NCBI GenBank assembly: GCA_031286585.1
Contig: JAITUC010000038.1
Location: 372,001-436,000, forward strand
Length of the DNA stretch: 64,000 bases
Direction of reading: 5' to 3'
DNA from: Delftia acidovorans
GTDB lineage: Bacteria > Pseudomonadota > Gammaproteobacteria > Burkholderiales > Burkholderiaceae_C
The notes under the pieces: model-generated
The model's input: only the letters and a program-made list of their open reading frames with translations
Told to the model about the DNA's origin: nothing
Databases searched by the model: none
Shown: in pieces, positions 53,588-61,473 of the stretch
Position numbering within the stretch: the stretch's first letter is position 1
How the letters are laid out: each line of letters starts with the position of its first letter
Made by a program: the position numbers and the translations under genes

Positions 53588-54451
53588 TCAGGCTTGCGCC
53601 GTGACGATCCAGCCCTCCAGCGGGTCCAGGTCGTGCGGCAGGCCGTAGAGCGCATCGCCCTGCGCATGGCGCGCTGCCGCCCAGGCGGCCTGCAGCATGC
53701 AGATCACGGCGTCCAGCCGGTCTCCGCTGCCGTCTGCCAGCAGCAGGCGGCGGCTGTCTTCGGCGTCGATCTGCAGGCGCAGCGCCAGCGGGTTGTCGCC
53801 GCTCTCCAGCGCGGCCAGCAATTGCACGCGCGCCTGATGGCGCTCCTGCGTCTGCCGAGCCGGTTCATCGCTCTTGTAGCTGAGGCGCCCGATCACGGAG
53901 CGCGCCAGCATGCCCGGATAGGCTTCCAGCGCCACGCGGCGCGCATCGCCTTCGCCGGGCCGCTGCAGGCCCGGCAGGTGCACGCCTGCCGCGCGCAGCA
54001 AGGGCAGGCCGGCATGCAGCATGTAGGCCACGGGCGGATTGACCCACTTCATGGAAGGGCTGGCCCCCGCAGGCCCGTCCGTGGCCCGGTGCGCAAACTT
54101 GCCGCCTGCGGGCCGTGCCGCGCAAAAGGCCTTGAACTGCTCGCGCAGGCTCTGGCGCGTGAGGCCGGCGTAGTGATCCATGCAGGCCGCCCAGTCCGTG
54201 GGCCAGCCCAGTTGCTCCACCAGTTCGCGCGGCAGGCCGAAAGGCAGGTCGAATCCGCCCACCCAGGCCGACTGCGCCGCATCAACGGGCCGGGCCAGCC
54301 AGGCAGCCCATGCTTCCAGCGATGCAAATTCCAGCAGTTCCTGCAGGACCACCGTGCCACCAGCCAACAGGCGGCCCAGGGCCATGGTGATGGGCTTGCG
54401 CGCCGTAGGCCGGCTGCTGAAATCGCAGCCCAGCACCCGCATTGCCGCCAT
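53588..54451 (-). CDS. DUF429 protein
   Basis: A 287-residue protein with DUF429 features: MRVLGCDFSS at its start, SAWVGGFDLPFGLPRE and the late ALEAYPGMLARSVIGR and DRLDAVICMLQAAW. This fold is related to RNase H-like and crossover-junction nucleases, but the biochemical function is unknown. An ATG at 54442 is an equal candidate start. It begins 6 bases after the EamA gene stop, on the same strand, so they share an operon. Confidence 0.85.
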   Translation of the reverse strand: MAAMRVLGCDFSSRPTARKPITMALGRLLAGGTVVLQELLEFASLEAWAAWLARPVDAAQSAWVGGFDLPFGLPRELVEQLGWPTDWAACMDHYAGLTRQSLREQFKAFCAARPAGGKFAHRATDGPAGASPSMKWVNPPVAYMLHAGLPLLRAAGVHLPGLQRPGEGDARRVALEAYPGMLARSVIGRLSYKSDEPARQTQERHQARVQLLAALESGDNPLALRLQIDAEDSRRLLLADGSGDRLDAVICMLQAAWAAARHAQGDALYGLPHDLDPLEGWIVTAQA

Positions 54452-54456
54452 GGCGC

Positions 54457-55338
54457 TCAGCCCAGGCCCAGCGCCGTCACGCCGACGGCAATGCACACCG
54501 CGCCCGCAATGCGCGCCAGCCGGTCGCCTTCGCGCAGCATGTGGCCGCCGATCAGCGCCGCGAACAGCATGGAGACTTCGCGCGCAGGCGCCACGTGCGA
54601 CATGGGCGCATCCTGCATGGCATAGAGCACCAGCACATAGGCAATGGGGCTGATCAGCGCCACCATCGCCGCGAAGCGCCACTGCGCGCGCCACAGGCTG
54701 CGCGCAGTGGGCAGATCGCGCAGCACCACGGGAGCGAGCAGGAACACGCGCACGAAGTTGCCCATGTAGTCGATGAGGATGGGCGACATCAGCAGCATCT
54801 TCACGCCGTAGCCGTCCACCACGGTGTAGCTGGCGATGAAGGCGCCCGTCAGCAGGCCGTACCAAAGGCCCAGCCGCAGCCGCTCGCGCGCTTCCGGGTC
54901 ATGGCGTGCGCGCAGCAGGCCGGGGCCGCCCGCGATCAGGAACACGCCGACGACCACGCCGGCAATGCCCAGCACGCCCAGCGAGGAAATCTGCTCCCCC
55001 AGGAAGACCACCGCCACCATGGACGACAGCAGCGGACCCGAGCCGCGCGCCAGCGGATAGACCACGGTGAGGTCCGCGCTGCGGTAGCCGCGCAGCAAGG
55101 TCACGTAGTAGGCCACGTGCAGCAGGCCGCTGGCCAGCACCACCAGCCATTCGTTGCGACCCCATGTGGGCACCACATCGCGCCCCACCCACCAGCCCAG
55201 CGGTGCCCAGATCACCATCATGATGACCGAGGTGAAGAAGGCGAAGCGCGAGTCGCCGCCCGCCTTCTTGGCCACGATGTTCCAGCCGGCATGGATGAGG
55301 CCGGCAATGATGATCAGGGCAAAGGCTTGCAGCGACAT
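54457..55338 (-). CDS. EamA/DMT-family transporter
   Basis: A 293-residue ten-segment membrane protein. The first segment is in MSLQAFALIIIAGLIHAGWNIVAKK and two EamA repeats are seen, the first ending in the VFLGEQISSLGVLGIAGVVVGVFLI stretch. Substrates of this family are amino acids, nucleotides or small metabolites. The ATG at 55338 is the first of the family-like part; the frame is open 34 codons further. A terminator for folE lies 41 bases upstream, leaving almost no room for a separate promoter. Confidence 0.9.
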   Translation of the reverse strand: MSLQAFALIIIAGLIHAGWNIVAKKAGGDSRFAFFTSVIMMVIWAPLGWWVGRDVVPTWGRNEWLVVLASGLLHVAYYVTLLRGYRSADLTVVYPLARGSGPLLSSMVAVVFLGEQISSLGVLGIAGVVVGVFLIAGGPGLLRARHDPEARERLRLGLWYGLLTGAFIASYTVVDGYGVKMLLMSPILIDYMGNFVRVFLLAPVVLRDLPTARSLWRAQWRFAAMVALISPIAYVLVLYAMQDAPMSHVAPAREVSMLFAALIGGHMLREGDRLARIAGAVCIAVGVTALGLG

Positions 55339-55378
55339 GGGCAGGTCCGGGGAAAGCGGGGCTCGGGCTTGGCGCGGG

Positions 55379-55407
55379 AAAGAAAAAAGGCCGCGCACTG
55401 CGCAGCC
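55379..55407 (-). terminator. Rho-independent terminator after folE
   Basis: On the minus strand, an 8-bp stem (arms 55400-55407 and 55389-55396, one G-U pair) with a 3-base loop is followed by TTTTTTCTT. It is 43 bases after the folE stop. Confidence 0.85.
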
Positions 55408-55449
55408 TGGGGCGTTGCTTGAGGCGTCCGGGGACGCCACCCCGGGGAT

Positions 55450-56151
55450 TTACTTGCGGCTGGACACCAGCGAGAGGAACTCGCGGCGCAGTTCCGAGTT
55501 CGTGAGGAAGGCACCGCGCATGACGGAGTTCAGCATCTTGCTGTCCATCTCGCGCACACCGCGCCAGGACATGCAGAAATGCGAAGCCTCCATGACCACG
55601 GCCAGGCCGTCGGGGCGGGTCTTTTCGAGGATCAGGTCGGCCAGCTGGATGATGGCCTCCTCCTGGATCTGGGGGCGGCCCATGATCCAGTCCACCAGCC
55701 GCGCGTACTTGGACAGGCCGATGACATTGGTGTTCTTGTTGGGCAGCACGCCGATCCAGATCTTGCCGATCACCGGGCACAGATGGTGGCTGCAGGCGCT
55801 GCGCACCGTGATCGGGCCGACGATCATCAGCTCGTTGAGGTGCTCGGCGTTGGGGAACTCGGTGATGGCGGGCTGCGCCACATAGCGGCCACGGAACACC
55901 TCGTTGACATACATCTTGGCCACGCGGCGCGCCGTGGCGCGCGTGTTGTGGTCGTGCATGGTATCGATGACCATGCTGTCGAGCACGCCCTGCATCTTGT
56001 CCTGGACTTCGTCGAGCAGTTGCTCGAGTTCACCGGGCTCGATGAATTCGGAGATGTTGTCGTTCGCATGAAAGCGCTTTTGCGCCTGCTTCAACCGTTC
56101 GCGGATCTTGACCGAGACGGGGGTTCCCTCGGCCTGGCTGTCTTGTTTCAT
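55450..56151 (-). CDS. folE: GTP cyclohydrolase I
   Basis: FolE converts GTP to 7,8-dihydroneopterin triphosphate, the first step of folate synthesis. The 233-residue protein has the zinc site CSHHLCP (Cys/His), IGLSKYARLVDW, and the VVMEASHFCMSWRGV block. N-terminal alternatives are an ATG at 56172 (240 residues) and the full frame at 56229. The next step enzyme, NudB, is two genes upstream on the same strand, with an EEP-family nuclease between them. Upstream gap contains the second CTAT-N7-ATAG motif. Confidence 0.96.
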   Translation of the reverse strand: MKQDSQAEGTPVSVKIRERLKQAQKRFHANDNISEFIEPGELEQLLDEVQDKMQGVLDSMVIDTMHDHNTRATARRVAKMYVNEVFRGRYVAQPAITEFPNAEHLNELMIVGPITVRSACSHHLCPVIGKIWIGVLPNKNTNVIGLSKYARLVDWIMGRPQIQEEAIIQLADLILEKTRPDGLAVVMEASHFCMSWRGVREMDSKMLNSVMRGAFLTNSELRREFLSLVSSRK

Positions 56152-56254
56152 GTCGACGAGTTCTCTGAACATGGCTGGCATGGTAACAGCGAAACCCGCA
56201 GCATGGCACACAAGGGATTTTCCACCCAAACGCAGGTTCTGCCCGCCCTGAAAG

Positions 56255-56269
56255 CTATCATTTAAATAG
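56255..56269. repeat. CTAT-N7-ATAG intergenic motif, copy 2
   Basis: CTATCATTTAAATAG, extended to a 5+5 inverted repeat (GCTAT/ATAGC), lies in the gap between the EEP nuclease and folE, about 100 bases upstream of folE. The same arrangement and spacing occur at 35060. Confidence 0.45.
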
Positions 56270-56301
56270 CAAAAGAATGGCTTGTGTGACAGAACCCGGG
56301 G

Positions 56302-57075
56302 CTAGAGGCGGAATTCGGCAATCAGCGGCAGGTGGTCGGACATGCGCCACCAGATGCGTCCCTTGGGCACATGCAGGCCCAGCGGGGTGAGGCCGCGCAC
56401 ATAGACATGGTCCAGCTGGGCGAGCGGCAGGCGCGAGGGATAGGTGGGCACGCTGGGCAATTCGTCGTATTCGTACAGGCCGAAACCGGCCAGCATGCGC
56501 TTGATCTGGCCTCCCCAGTCGTTGAAGTCGCCCGCCACCACCACAGGCGCGCCGGGCGGCACCTCGCGCTCGATGAAGCGCTTGAGCTGGGAGACCTGGC
56601 GCACGCGGCTGCCGGGGATCAGGCCCAGGTGCACGACGATGGTGTGCACGCGCCGGTTCTGCACTTCCACCTCCACATGCAGCAGGCCCCGCTGCTCGAA
56701 GCGGTGGTCGGATATGTCTTCGTGCTGGTGGCCCACCACGGGCCAGCGGGTGAGCAGCGCATTGCCATGCTCGCCATGGCGGGTGTAGGCATTGGTGCGG
56801 TAGACGGCCTCGTAGCCCAGGGGAGCCAGGTACTCCGCCTGGGACACCTGGGGCCAGCGCTCGAAGTAGGCGGCCTCCTTGTGGTTCATCTTGCGCACTT
56901 CCTGCAGGCAGACGATGTCGGCATCGAGCTGCTCGACGGCATGGCCCAGGTTGTGGATCTCCAGGCGGCGCACCGGACCCATGCCTTGCACGCCCTTGTG
57001 GATGTTGTAGGTCGCGACGCGCAGTATGGACGGGCCGGGGTCCACCTCGTGGGAGGATTTCACGTTGTCAGTCAT
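56302..57075 (-). CDS. Endonuclease/exonuclease/phosphatase-family hydrolase
   Basis: A 257-residue EEP hydrolase. Metal and catalytic motifs are visible: LRVATYNIHKG (Asn), IVCLQEVR (Glu), VVAGDFNDWGG (Asp-x-Asn) and the terminal SDHLPLIAEF (Asp-His). No signal peptide. Relatives act on DNA ends, phosphoinositides or other phosphoesters, so the substrate is open. It sits 27 bases downstream of nudB, towards folE. Confidence 0.9.
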   Translation of the reverse strand: MTDNVKSSHEVDPGPSILRVATYNIHKGVQGMGPVRRLEIHNLGHAVEQLDADIVCLQEVRKMNHKEAAYFERWPQVSQAEYLAPLGYEAVYRTNAYTRHGEHGNALLTRWPVVGHQHEDISDHRFEQRGLLHVEVEVQNRRVHTIVVHLGLIPGSRVRQVSQLKRFIEREVPPGAPVVVAGDFNDWGGQIKRMLAGFGLYEYDELPSVPTYPSRLPLAQLDHVYVRGLTPLGLHVPKGRIWWRMSDHLPLIAEFRL

Positions 57076-57102
57076 AGGCGGTCAGGAACACAGGGATCGG
57101 GA

Positions 57103-57588
57103 TCAGTCCAGCTCCAGTGAAGCGAATCGCGGCAGCATCAGGATGGCTTCCGCATTGGACGGGGAGTAGCAACGCTCGGCAGCGCCATGCCAATGATGCC
57201 AAGCAGATGCGGTATATTCCCTCGGATTCAAGAACACAGGGGTGTAGGACGGAATCCGCAGGCCGAAAACCCTCTCGCGGTTGTGCCATACACCGGGCGC
57301 ATAGCGGTGCTGCCAGGCCGGATAGATGGTGTAGATGTTTTCCAGCGCCCAGTCCTGCAGCAGGCAGCCGGGTGCCTCGGGATCGATGCCGGTTTCTTCC
57401 CGCACCTCGCGCACCGCGGTCTCGCGCCAGGACTCGCCTTCATGGTCCTTGCTGCCCGTCACCGACTGCCAGAACTCCCCGCCCTCAGGCGCCGGCGCCG
57501 TGCGGCGCATCAGCAGCACCTGCCCGTCATCGCGGTAGATGACGACGAGCACCGATTCGGGGATCTTGTAGCCGGGCATGCCTGGCAT
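57103..57588 (-). CDS. nudB: Dihydroneopterin triphosphate diphosphatase NudB
   Basis: A 161-residue Nudix hydrolase. The Nudix box G-x5-E-x7-REVREETGI is present as GSKDHEGESWRETAVREVREETGI (split across positions about 45-69), and YKIPESVLVVIYRDDGQVLLMRR plus GGEFWQSVTG mark the NudB branch. It removes pyrophosphate from the FolE product. Its start overlaps by one base the TGA of the preceding lipoprotein gene (TGATG), so translation is coupled. A second ATG three codons later is possible. Confidence 0.92.
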   Translation of the reverse strand: MPGMPGYKIPESVLVVIYRDDGQVLLMRRTAPAPEGGEFWQSVTGSKDHEGESWRETAVREVREETGIDPEAPGCLLQDWALENIYTIYPAWQHRYAPGVWHNRERVFGLRIPSYTPVFLNPREYTASAWHHWHGAAERCYSPSNAEAILMLPRFASLELD

Positions 57589-58403
57589 CAGCCCTTGCCC
57601 TGGACCGCTTTGGTCGCCACGGGAGGCGGCAGATCCTTGGCCTGCAGCGCGCGCACCTGATGCACAAGCTGGTTGTGCGCATCCAGAAAGGCAGCGGCGA
57701 TGACCTTGCCCTCGTTGGTATTGCTCCAGCCCGCGCCCGCCGCGCCCAGGCGGCCCAGCACCATGCCGCCCACGCCCAGATCAGTGGTGCGGGCGGCGCC
57801 CGTGGCGGCCGCCACCTGTTCGGTGGTTTCGTTGTCCGACAGCAGCAGGGCCGTCTGCGCCTCCTTGAACTTGACCTGCTCGACCAGGCCGACCAGCCCC
57901 GCGATGTCCCGCAGCACGGGAATCATGGCGACCACGCCGGCCAGGCCCCGGCCCGCGTCCTGCTCGCTGAAGGTCAGGCTGGGCGTCAGCGTGTATTGCG
58001 CCTCATAGCCCCGGCCCTTGCGCACCGTGGAGTTCTCGCGCAGCACGCCGGCGTTCTTCAGGTCCTGCTCCTGCACCGTGCCGCGCAGGCCCGCGCCCCG
58101 GTCCACCACACGAAAGCACCCGCTTTGCTGGGCCAGCAGCTTGATCAGCGGCACGGGCGAGGCGGGCAACTGGTAGCCCGACCCCATGACGTAGCCGTTG
58201 GGATTCTCGGCCAGGGCCAGCGTGGCCACAGGCGCGTCGCAGCGCACGAGTTCGCGCGAGCCATTGTTCGCGCCCAGGGGTCCGGCGGAACCGGTGATCT
58301 CCGAGCCGCCCTGCCCCAGCTCGGTCTTCTTTTCCCCGCAGCCGGACAGGCCCAGCCCTGCCAGCACCGCCAGCGCCAACGATGCAATGCCTTGAAAACG
58401 CAT
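57588..58403 (-). CDS. Putative lipoprotein upstream of nudB
   Basis: A 271-residue lipoprotein. GGAGGG (58414-58409) with 5-base spacing fixes the ATG at 58403; a TTG at 58418 is unlikely. The signal peptide has lipobox LSGC. The mature protein has ELVRCDAPVATLALAENPNG, an SGCFRVVDRGAGLRGTVQEQDLKNAGVLREN segment and a Gly-rich hydrophobic part (DAGRGLAGVVAMIPVLRDIAGLVGLV), reminiscent of CsgG-like or peptidoglycan-binding regulators, but I cannot assign it. It is not a usual folate gene. The aspS terminator hairpin lies just before its ribosome site. Confidence 0.75.
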   Translation of the reverse strand: MRFQGIASLALAVLAGLGLSGCGEKKTELGQGGSEITGSAGPLGANNGSRELVRCDAPVATLALAENPNGYVMGSGYQLPASPVPLIKLLAQQSGCFRVVDRGAGLRGTVQEQDLKNAGVLRENSTVRKGRGYEAQYTLTPSLTFSEQDAGRGLAGVVAMIPVLRDIAGLVGLVEQVKFKEAQTALLLSDNETTEQVAAATGAARTTDLGVGGMVLGRLGAAGAGWSNTNEGKVIAAAFLDAHNQLVHQVRALQAKDLPPPVATKAVQGKG

Positions 58404-58408
58404 GAAAG

Positions 58409-58414
58409 CCCTCC
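58409..58414 (-). promoter_or_regulatory. Ribosome-binding site of the lipoprotein gene
   Basis: GGAGGG on the minus strand, 5 bases before the ATG at 58403. It starts only two bases after the T run of the aspS terminator. Confidence 0.85.
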
Positions 58415-58416
58415 GC

Positions 58417-58455
58417 AAAAAGAAAAACGGCAGAAGCTGTGCCAGCTTCTGCCGT
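58417..58455 (-). terminator. Rho-independent terminator after aspS
   Basis: A 13-bp perfect stem (ACGGCAGAAGCTG with its complement) and 3-base loop at 58455-58427, followed on the minus strand by TTTTTCTTTTT. It sits between aspS and the lipoprotein gene. Confidence 0.93.
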
Positions 58456-58481
58456 CCGTATCAAGCCGCCAGGCCCGGTCC

Positions 58482-60284
58482 TCAGCCCTGGGTGGCCGCC
58501 AGCGGGTTGCGCAGGCGGATGTGCAGCTCGCGCAGCTGCTTTTCGTCCACGGGCGAAGGCGCCTGGGTCAGCAGGTCCTGGGCACGCTGGGTCTTGGGGA
58601 AGGCGATCACGTCGCGGATGGAGTCGGCACCCGTCATCAGCGTGATCAGGCGGTCCAGGCCGAAGGCCAGGCCACCGTGCGGGGGCGCGCCGTACTGCAG
58701 CGCGTCCAGCAGGTAGCCGAACTTGGCGCGAGCGTCTTCGGGCGAGATCTTGAGCGCGTCAAACACCTTGCTCTGCACATCGGCGCGGTGGATACGCACC
58801 GAGCCGCCGCCCAGCTCCCAGCCGTTGAGCACCATGTCATAGGCCTTGGCCAGGCAGTTGCCGGGATCGGTGACCATGAGCTCCTCGTGGCCGTCCTTGG
58901 GCGAGGTGAACGGATGGTGCACGGCCGCCCAGCGGTCGTTTTCCTCGTCGTGCTCGAACATGGGGAAGTCCACCACCCACAGCGGCGCCCAGCGGTTCTC
59001 GAACAGGCCGTTGGCCTTGCCGAATTCGCTGTGGCCCACCTTCAGGCGCAGTGCGCCGATGGAGTCGTTGACGATCTTTTCCTTGTCGGCGCCGAAGAAG
59101 ATGAGGTCGCCGTCCTGTGCGCCCGTGCGCTTGAGGATCTCGGCAATGGCCGCGTCATGCAGGTTCTTGACGATGGGCGACTGCAGGCCATCGCGGCCCT
59201 TGGCCACTTCATTGACCTTGATCCAGGCCAGGCCCTTGGCGCCGTAGATCTTGACGAATTCGGTGTACTGGTCGATCTCGCCGCGCGAGATCTGCGAGCC
59301 GCCGGGCACGCGCAGCGCGACCACGCGGCCGCCCTTGGTCGTGGCGGGGGTGGAGAACACCTTGAAGTCCACGTCCTTCATGACTTCGGTCAGTTCGGTG
59401 AATTCGAGCTTGACGCGCAGGTCAGGCTTGTCCGAGCCGAAGCGGAAGGCCGCTTCCTGGTACGTCATCATCGGGAACTCGCCCAGATCCACGTCCAGCT
59501 GGGTCTTGAAGACCTCGGTGATCATGCGCTGGAAGATGGCGCGGATTTCCTCTTCGCTCAGGAACGAGGTCTCACAGTCGATCTGCGTGAACTCGGGCTG
59601 GCGGTCGGCGCGCAGGTCTTCGTCGCGGAAGCACTTGGTGATCTGGTAGTAGCGGTCGTAGCCGGCCACCATCAGCATCTGCTTGTACAGCTGGGGCGAC
59701 TGCGGCAGGGCGAAGAACTCGCCGTCGTGCACGCGGCTGGGCACCAGGTAATCGCGCGCGCCTTCGGGCGTGCTCTTGCCCAGCATGGGCGTTTCGATGT
59801 CGATGAAGCCTTCCTTGTCCAGGAAGTTGCGCACCTGGATGGCCGTGCGGTAGCGCAGCATCATGTTGCGCTGCATGTAGGGGCGGCGCAGGTCCAGCAC
59901 GCGGTTGGTCAGGCGCACGGTCTCCGACAGGTTCTCGTCGTCCAGCTGGAACGGAGGCGTGACCGAGGCATTGAGCACGTTCAACTCGTGGCACAGCACT
60001 TCGATCTGGCCGCTCTTGAGCTTGTCGTTGGTCGTGCCTTCAGGACGTGCGCGCACCAGGCCCTTGACCTGCACGCAGAACTCGTTGCGCAGGCCTTCGG
60101 CGGTCTTGAACATCTCGGCACGGTCGGGGTCGCAGACCACCTGCACATAGCCCTCGCGGTCGCGCAGGTCGATGAAGATCACGCCGCCATGGTCGCGACG
60201 ACGGTTGACCCAGCCGCACAGGGTAACGGTTTCGCCCATCAGGGCTTCGGTCACGAGACCGCAGTAGTGGGAGCGCATGGCCAT
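58482..60284 (-). CDS. aspS: Aspartyl-tRNA synthetase
   Basis: A 600-residue class II synthetase. The N-terminal anticodon-binding OB domain starts CGLVTEALMGETVTLCGWV; class II motif 2 is ITKCFRDEDLRADRQPEFTQID, the bacterial GAD insertion follows, and motif 3 is PPHGGLAFGLDRL. Full length for the bacterial type. The ATG at 60284 has AGGAAG 11 bases upstream; one at 60278 is an alternative. It follows DUF502 and ends at a strong terminator. Confidence 0.97.
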   Translation of the reverse strand: MAMRSHYCGLVTEALMGETVTLCGWVNRRRDHGGVIFIDLRDREGYVQVVCDPDRAEMFKTAEGLRNEFCVQVKGLVRARPEGTTNDKLKSGQIEVLCHELNVLNASVTPPFQLDDENLSETVRLTNRVLDLRRPYMQRNMMLRYRTAIQVRNFLDKEGFIDIETPMLGKSTPEGARDYLVPSRVHDGEFFALPQSPQLYKQMLMVAGYDRYYQITKCFRDEDLRADRQPEFTQIDCETSFLSEEEIRAIFQRMITEVFKTQLDVDLGEFPMMTYQEAAFRFGSDKPDLRVKLEFTELTEVMKDVDFKVFSTPATTKGGRVVALRVPGGSQISRGEIDQYTEFVKIYGAKGLAWIKVNEVAKGRDGLQSPIVKNLHDAAIAEILKRTGAQDGDLIFFGADKEKIVNDSIGALRLKVGHSEFGKANGLFENRWAPLWVVDFPMFEHDEENDRWAAVHHPFTSPKDGHEELMVTDPGNCLAKAYDMVLNGWELGGGSVRIHRADVQSKVFDALKISPEDARAKFGYLLDALQYGAPPHGGLAFGLDRLITLMTGADSIRDVIAFPKTQRAQDLLTQAPSPVDEKQLRELHIRLRNPLAATQG

Positions 60285-60326
60285 GATGAAAAAGCTTCCT
60301 GCGCCCGGCAAGGGCGCGACAGTTTG

Positions 60327-60950
60327 TTATTTGGGTTCCGCGGGCAGCGTGAGATCCGGAGGAGTCACCACGCCCATGGAAACAATGTACTTGAGCGCGG
60401 CATCCACGCTCATTTCCAGCTCGATGCAATCGCTCTTGCGAACGATGACGAAATAGCCGCCCGTCGGGTTCGGGGTTGTCGGCACGAAGACGCTCAGGTA
60501 TTCGTCACGCAGATAGGCGGCGACCTCTCCGCTGGGCGAGCCGGTGACGAAGGCCACGGTCCAGACGCCTTCGCGCGGCCACTGCACCAGCACGGCGGTG
60601 CGAAAGGCATTGCCGCTGTCCGAGAACACGGTGTCCGACACCTGCTTGACGCTGGAATAGATGGAGCGCACCACGGGGATGCGGCTGACCACCGCATCGC
60701 CCCAGGAGACAAGCTTGCGGCCGATGAAGTTGCTGGCCGCCGCGCCAACCACCAGCAGGATCACCAGCGTGAGCACCACGCCGAAACCGGGAATGTGGAA
60801 ACCCAGCAGCCGGTCCGGATGCCAGGCCTCGGGCAGGATGGTCAGCGTCTGGTCCAGCGTGCCGATGATCCAGTTGAGCACGCCCAGCGTGATCACCAGA
60901 GGAACAATCACCAGCAGGCCGGCGAACAGCCATTTGCGCAGAGCGGACAT
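60327..60950 (-). CDS. DUF502 membrane protein
   Basis: A 207-residue membrane protein with two N-terminal segments (about 5-30 and 55-78) and a soluble C-terminal domain with RIPVVRSIYSSVKQVSDTVF and FVPTTPNPTGGYFVIV, the core DUF502 motif. The function is unknown. Its place between fmdB and aspS is conserved in betaproteobacteria. Confidence 0.92.
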   Translation of the reverse strand: MSALRKWLFAGLLVIVPLVITLGVLNWIIGTLDQTLTILPEAWHPDRLLGFHIPGFGVVLTLVILLVVGAAASNFIGRKLVSWGDAVVSRIPVVRSIYSSVKQVSDTVFSDSGNAFRTAVLVQWPREGVWTVAFVTGSPSGEVAAYLRDEYLSVFVPTTPNPTGGYFVIVRKSDCIELEMSVDAALKYIVSMGVVTPPDLTLPAEPK

Positions 60951-60968
60951 GGGTTGTATGGACCTCGA

Positions 60969-61250
60969 TCAGTCGGCCGTGACGGGAGCGGCAGCCGGTG
61001 CAGGAGCCGCAGCGGCAGGCGCGGACGCATCGGCCGCCGGTGCCGCAGAGGCGGCGCTCTTGCTGCCGCTGTTCTTGAAATCAGTGGCATACCAGCCCGA
61101 GCCCTTGAGCTGGAAGCCGGCAGCCGTCAGCTGCTTGGAAAAGGCCTCGGCCCCACAGGCCGGGCAGGTCGTCAGCGGAGCATCCGAGATTTTCCGCAGC
61201 ACATCCTTGGCATGACCGCAGGAGCCACACTTGTATGCATAAATAGGCAT
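60969..61250 (-). CDS. FmdB-family zinc-ribbon protein
   Basis: A 93-residue protein. The first 45 residues are the FmdB zinc ribbon, with CxxC pairs in YKCGSCGH and TTCPACGA, then LTAAGFQLKGSGWYATDF, the usual end of the domain. The rest is an Ala/Pro-rich tail (about 60-93). FmdB-like proteins are often called regulators but have no proven DNA target. The ATG at 61250 is preceded by a TATAAT box about 40 bases upstream; it opens the fmdB-DUF502-aspS operon. Confidence 0.92.
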   Translation of the reverse strand: MPIYAYKCGSCGHAKDVLRKISDAPLTTCPACGAEAFSKQLTAAGFQLKGSGWYATDFKNSGSKSAASAAPAADASAPAAAAPAPAAAPVTAD

Positions 61251-61289
61251 GGCGCTAATGCTTATACGAGAGAAGATGCAAAACTTTCG

Positions 61290-61295
61290 ATTATA
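61290..61295 (-). promoter_or_regulatory. Consensus -10 box of the fmdB-aspS operon
   Basis: TATAAT on the minus strand, 39 bases before the fmdB ATG. No clear -35 lies 16-18 bases upstream. Confidence 0.5.
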
Positions 61296-61394
61296 GGCAT
61301 CCGCCCGATACTGCGGCTGCGTTGCCCTCAAAGGCCCGGGCCGGAAACCCGCAAGGCGCATGCATCGGTCAGCACCTGATGGCGCGGAATGCGA

Positions 61395-61419
61395 AATGCC
61401 AGTCGCGGGGACTGGCATT
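61395..61419 (-). terminator. Hairpin after the repeat surface-protein gene
   Basis: A perfect 10-bp stem (AATGCCAGTC with GACTGGCATT) and 5-base loop, 55 bases after the stop codon. There is no clean T run on the minus strand, so termination is likely but not strong. Confidence 0.6.
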
Positions 61420-61473
61420 GCATCGGGGCGGTGCCGTCAAGCCCCGCTATCGGGACGCCCGCCGCGTCCCTGT

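Noticed and set aside
57660..61379. A 1239-codon open frame on the plus strand running through the aspS block
   Set aside because: It is antisense to nudB's upstream lipoprotein, aspS, DUF502 and fmdB, has no domain, and its His/Gln/Arg-rich composition is what high-G+C shadow frames give.
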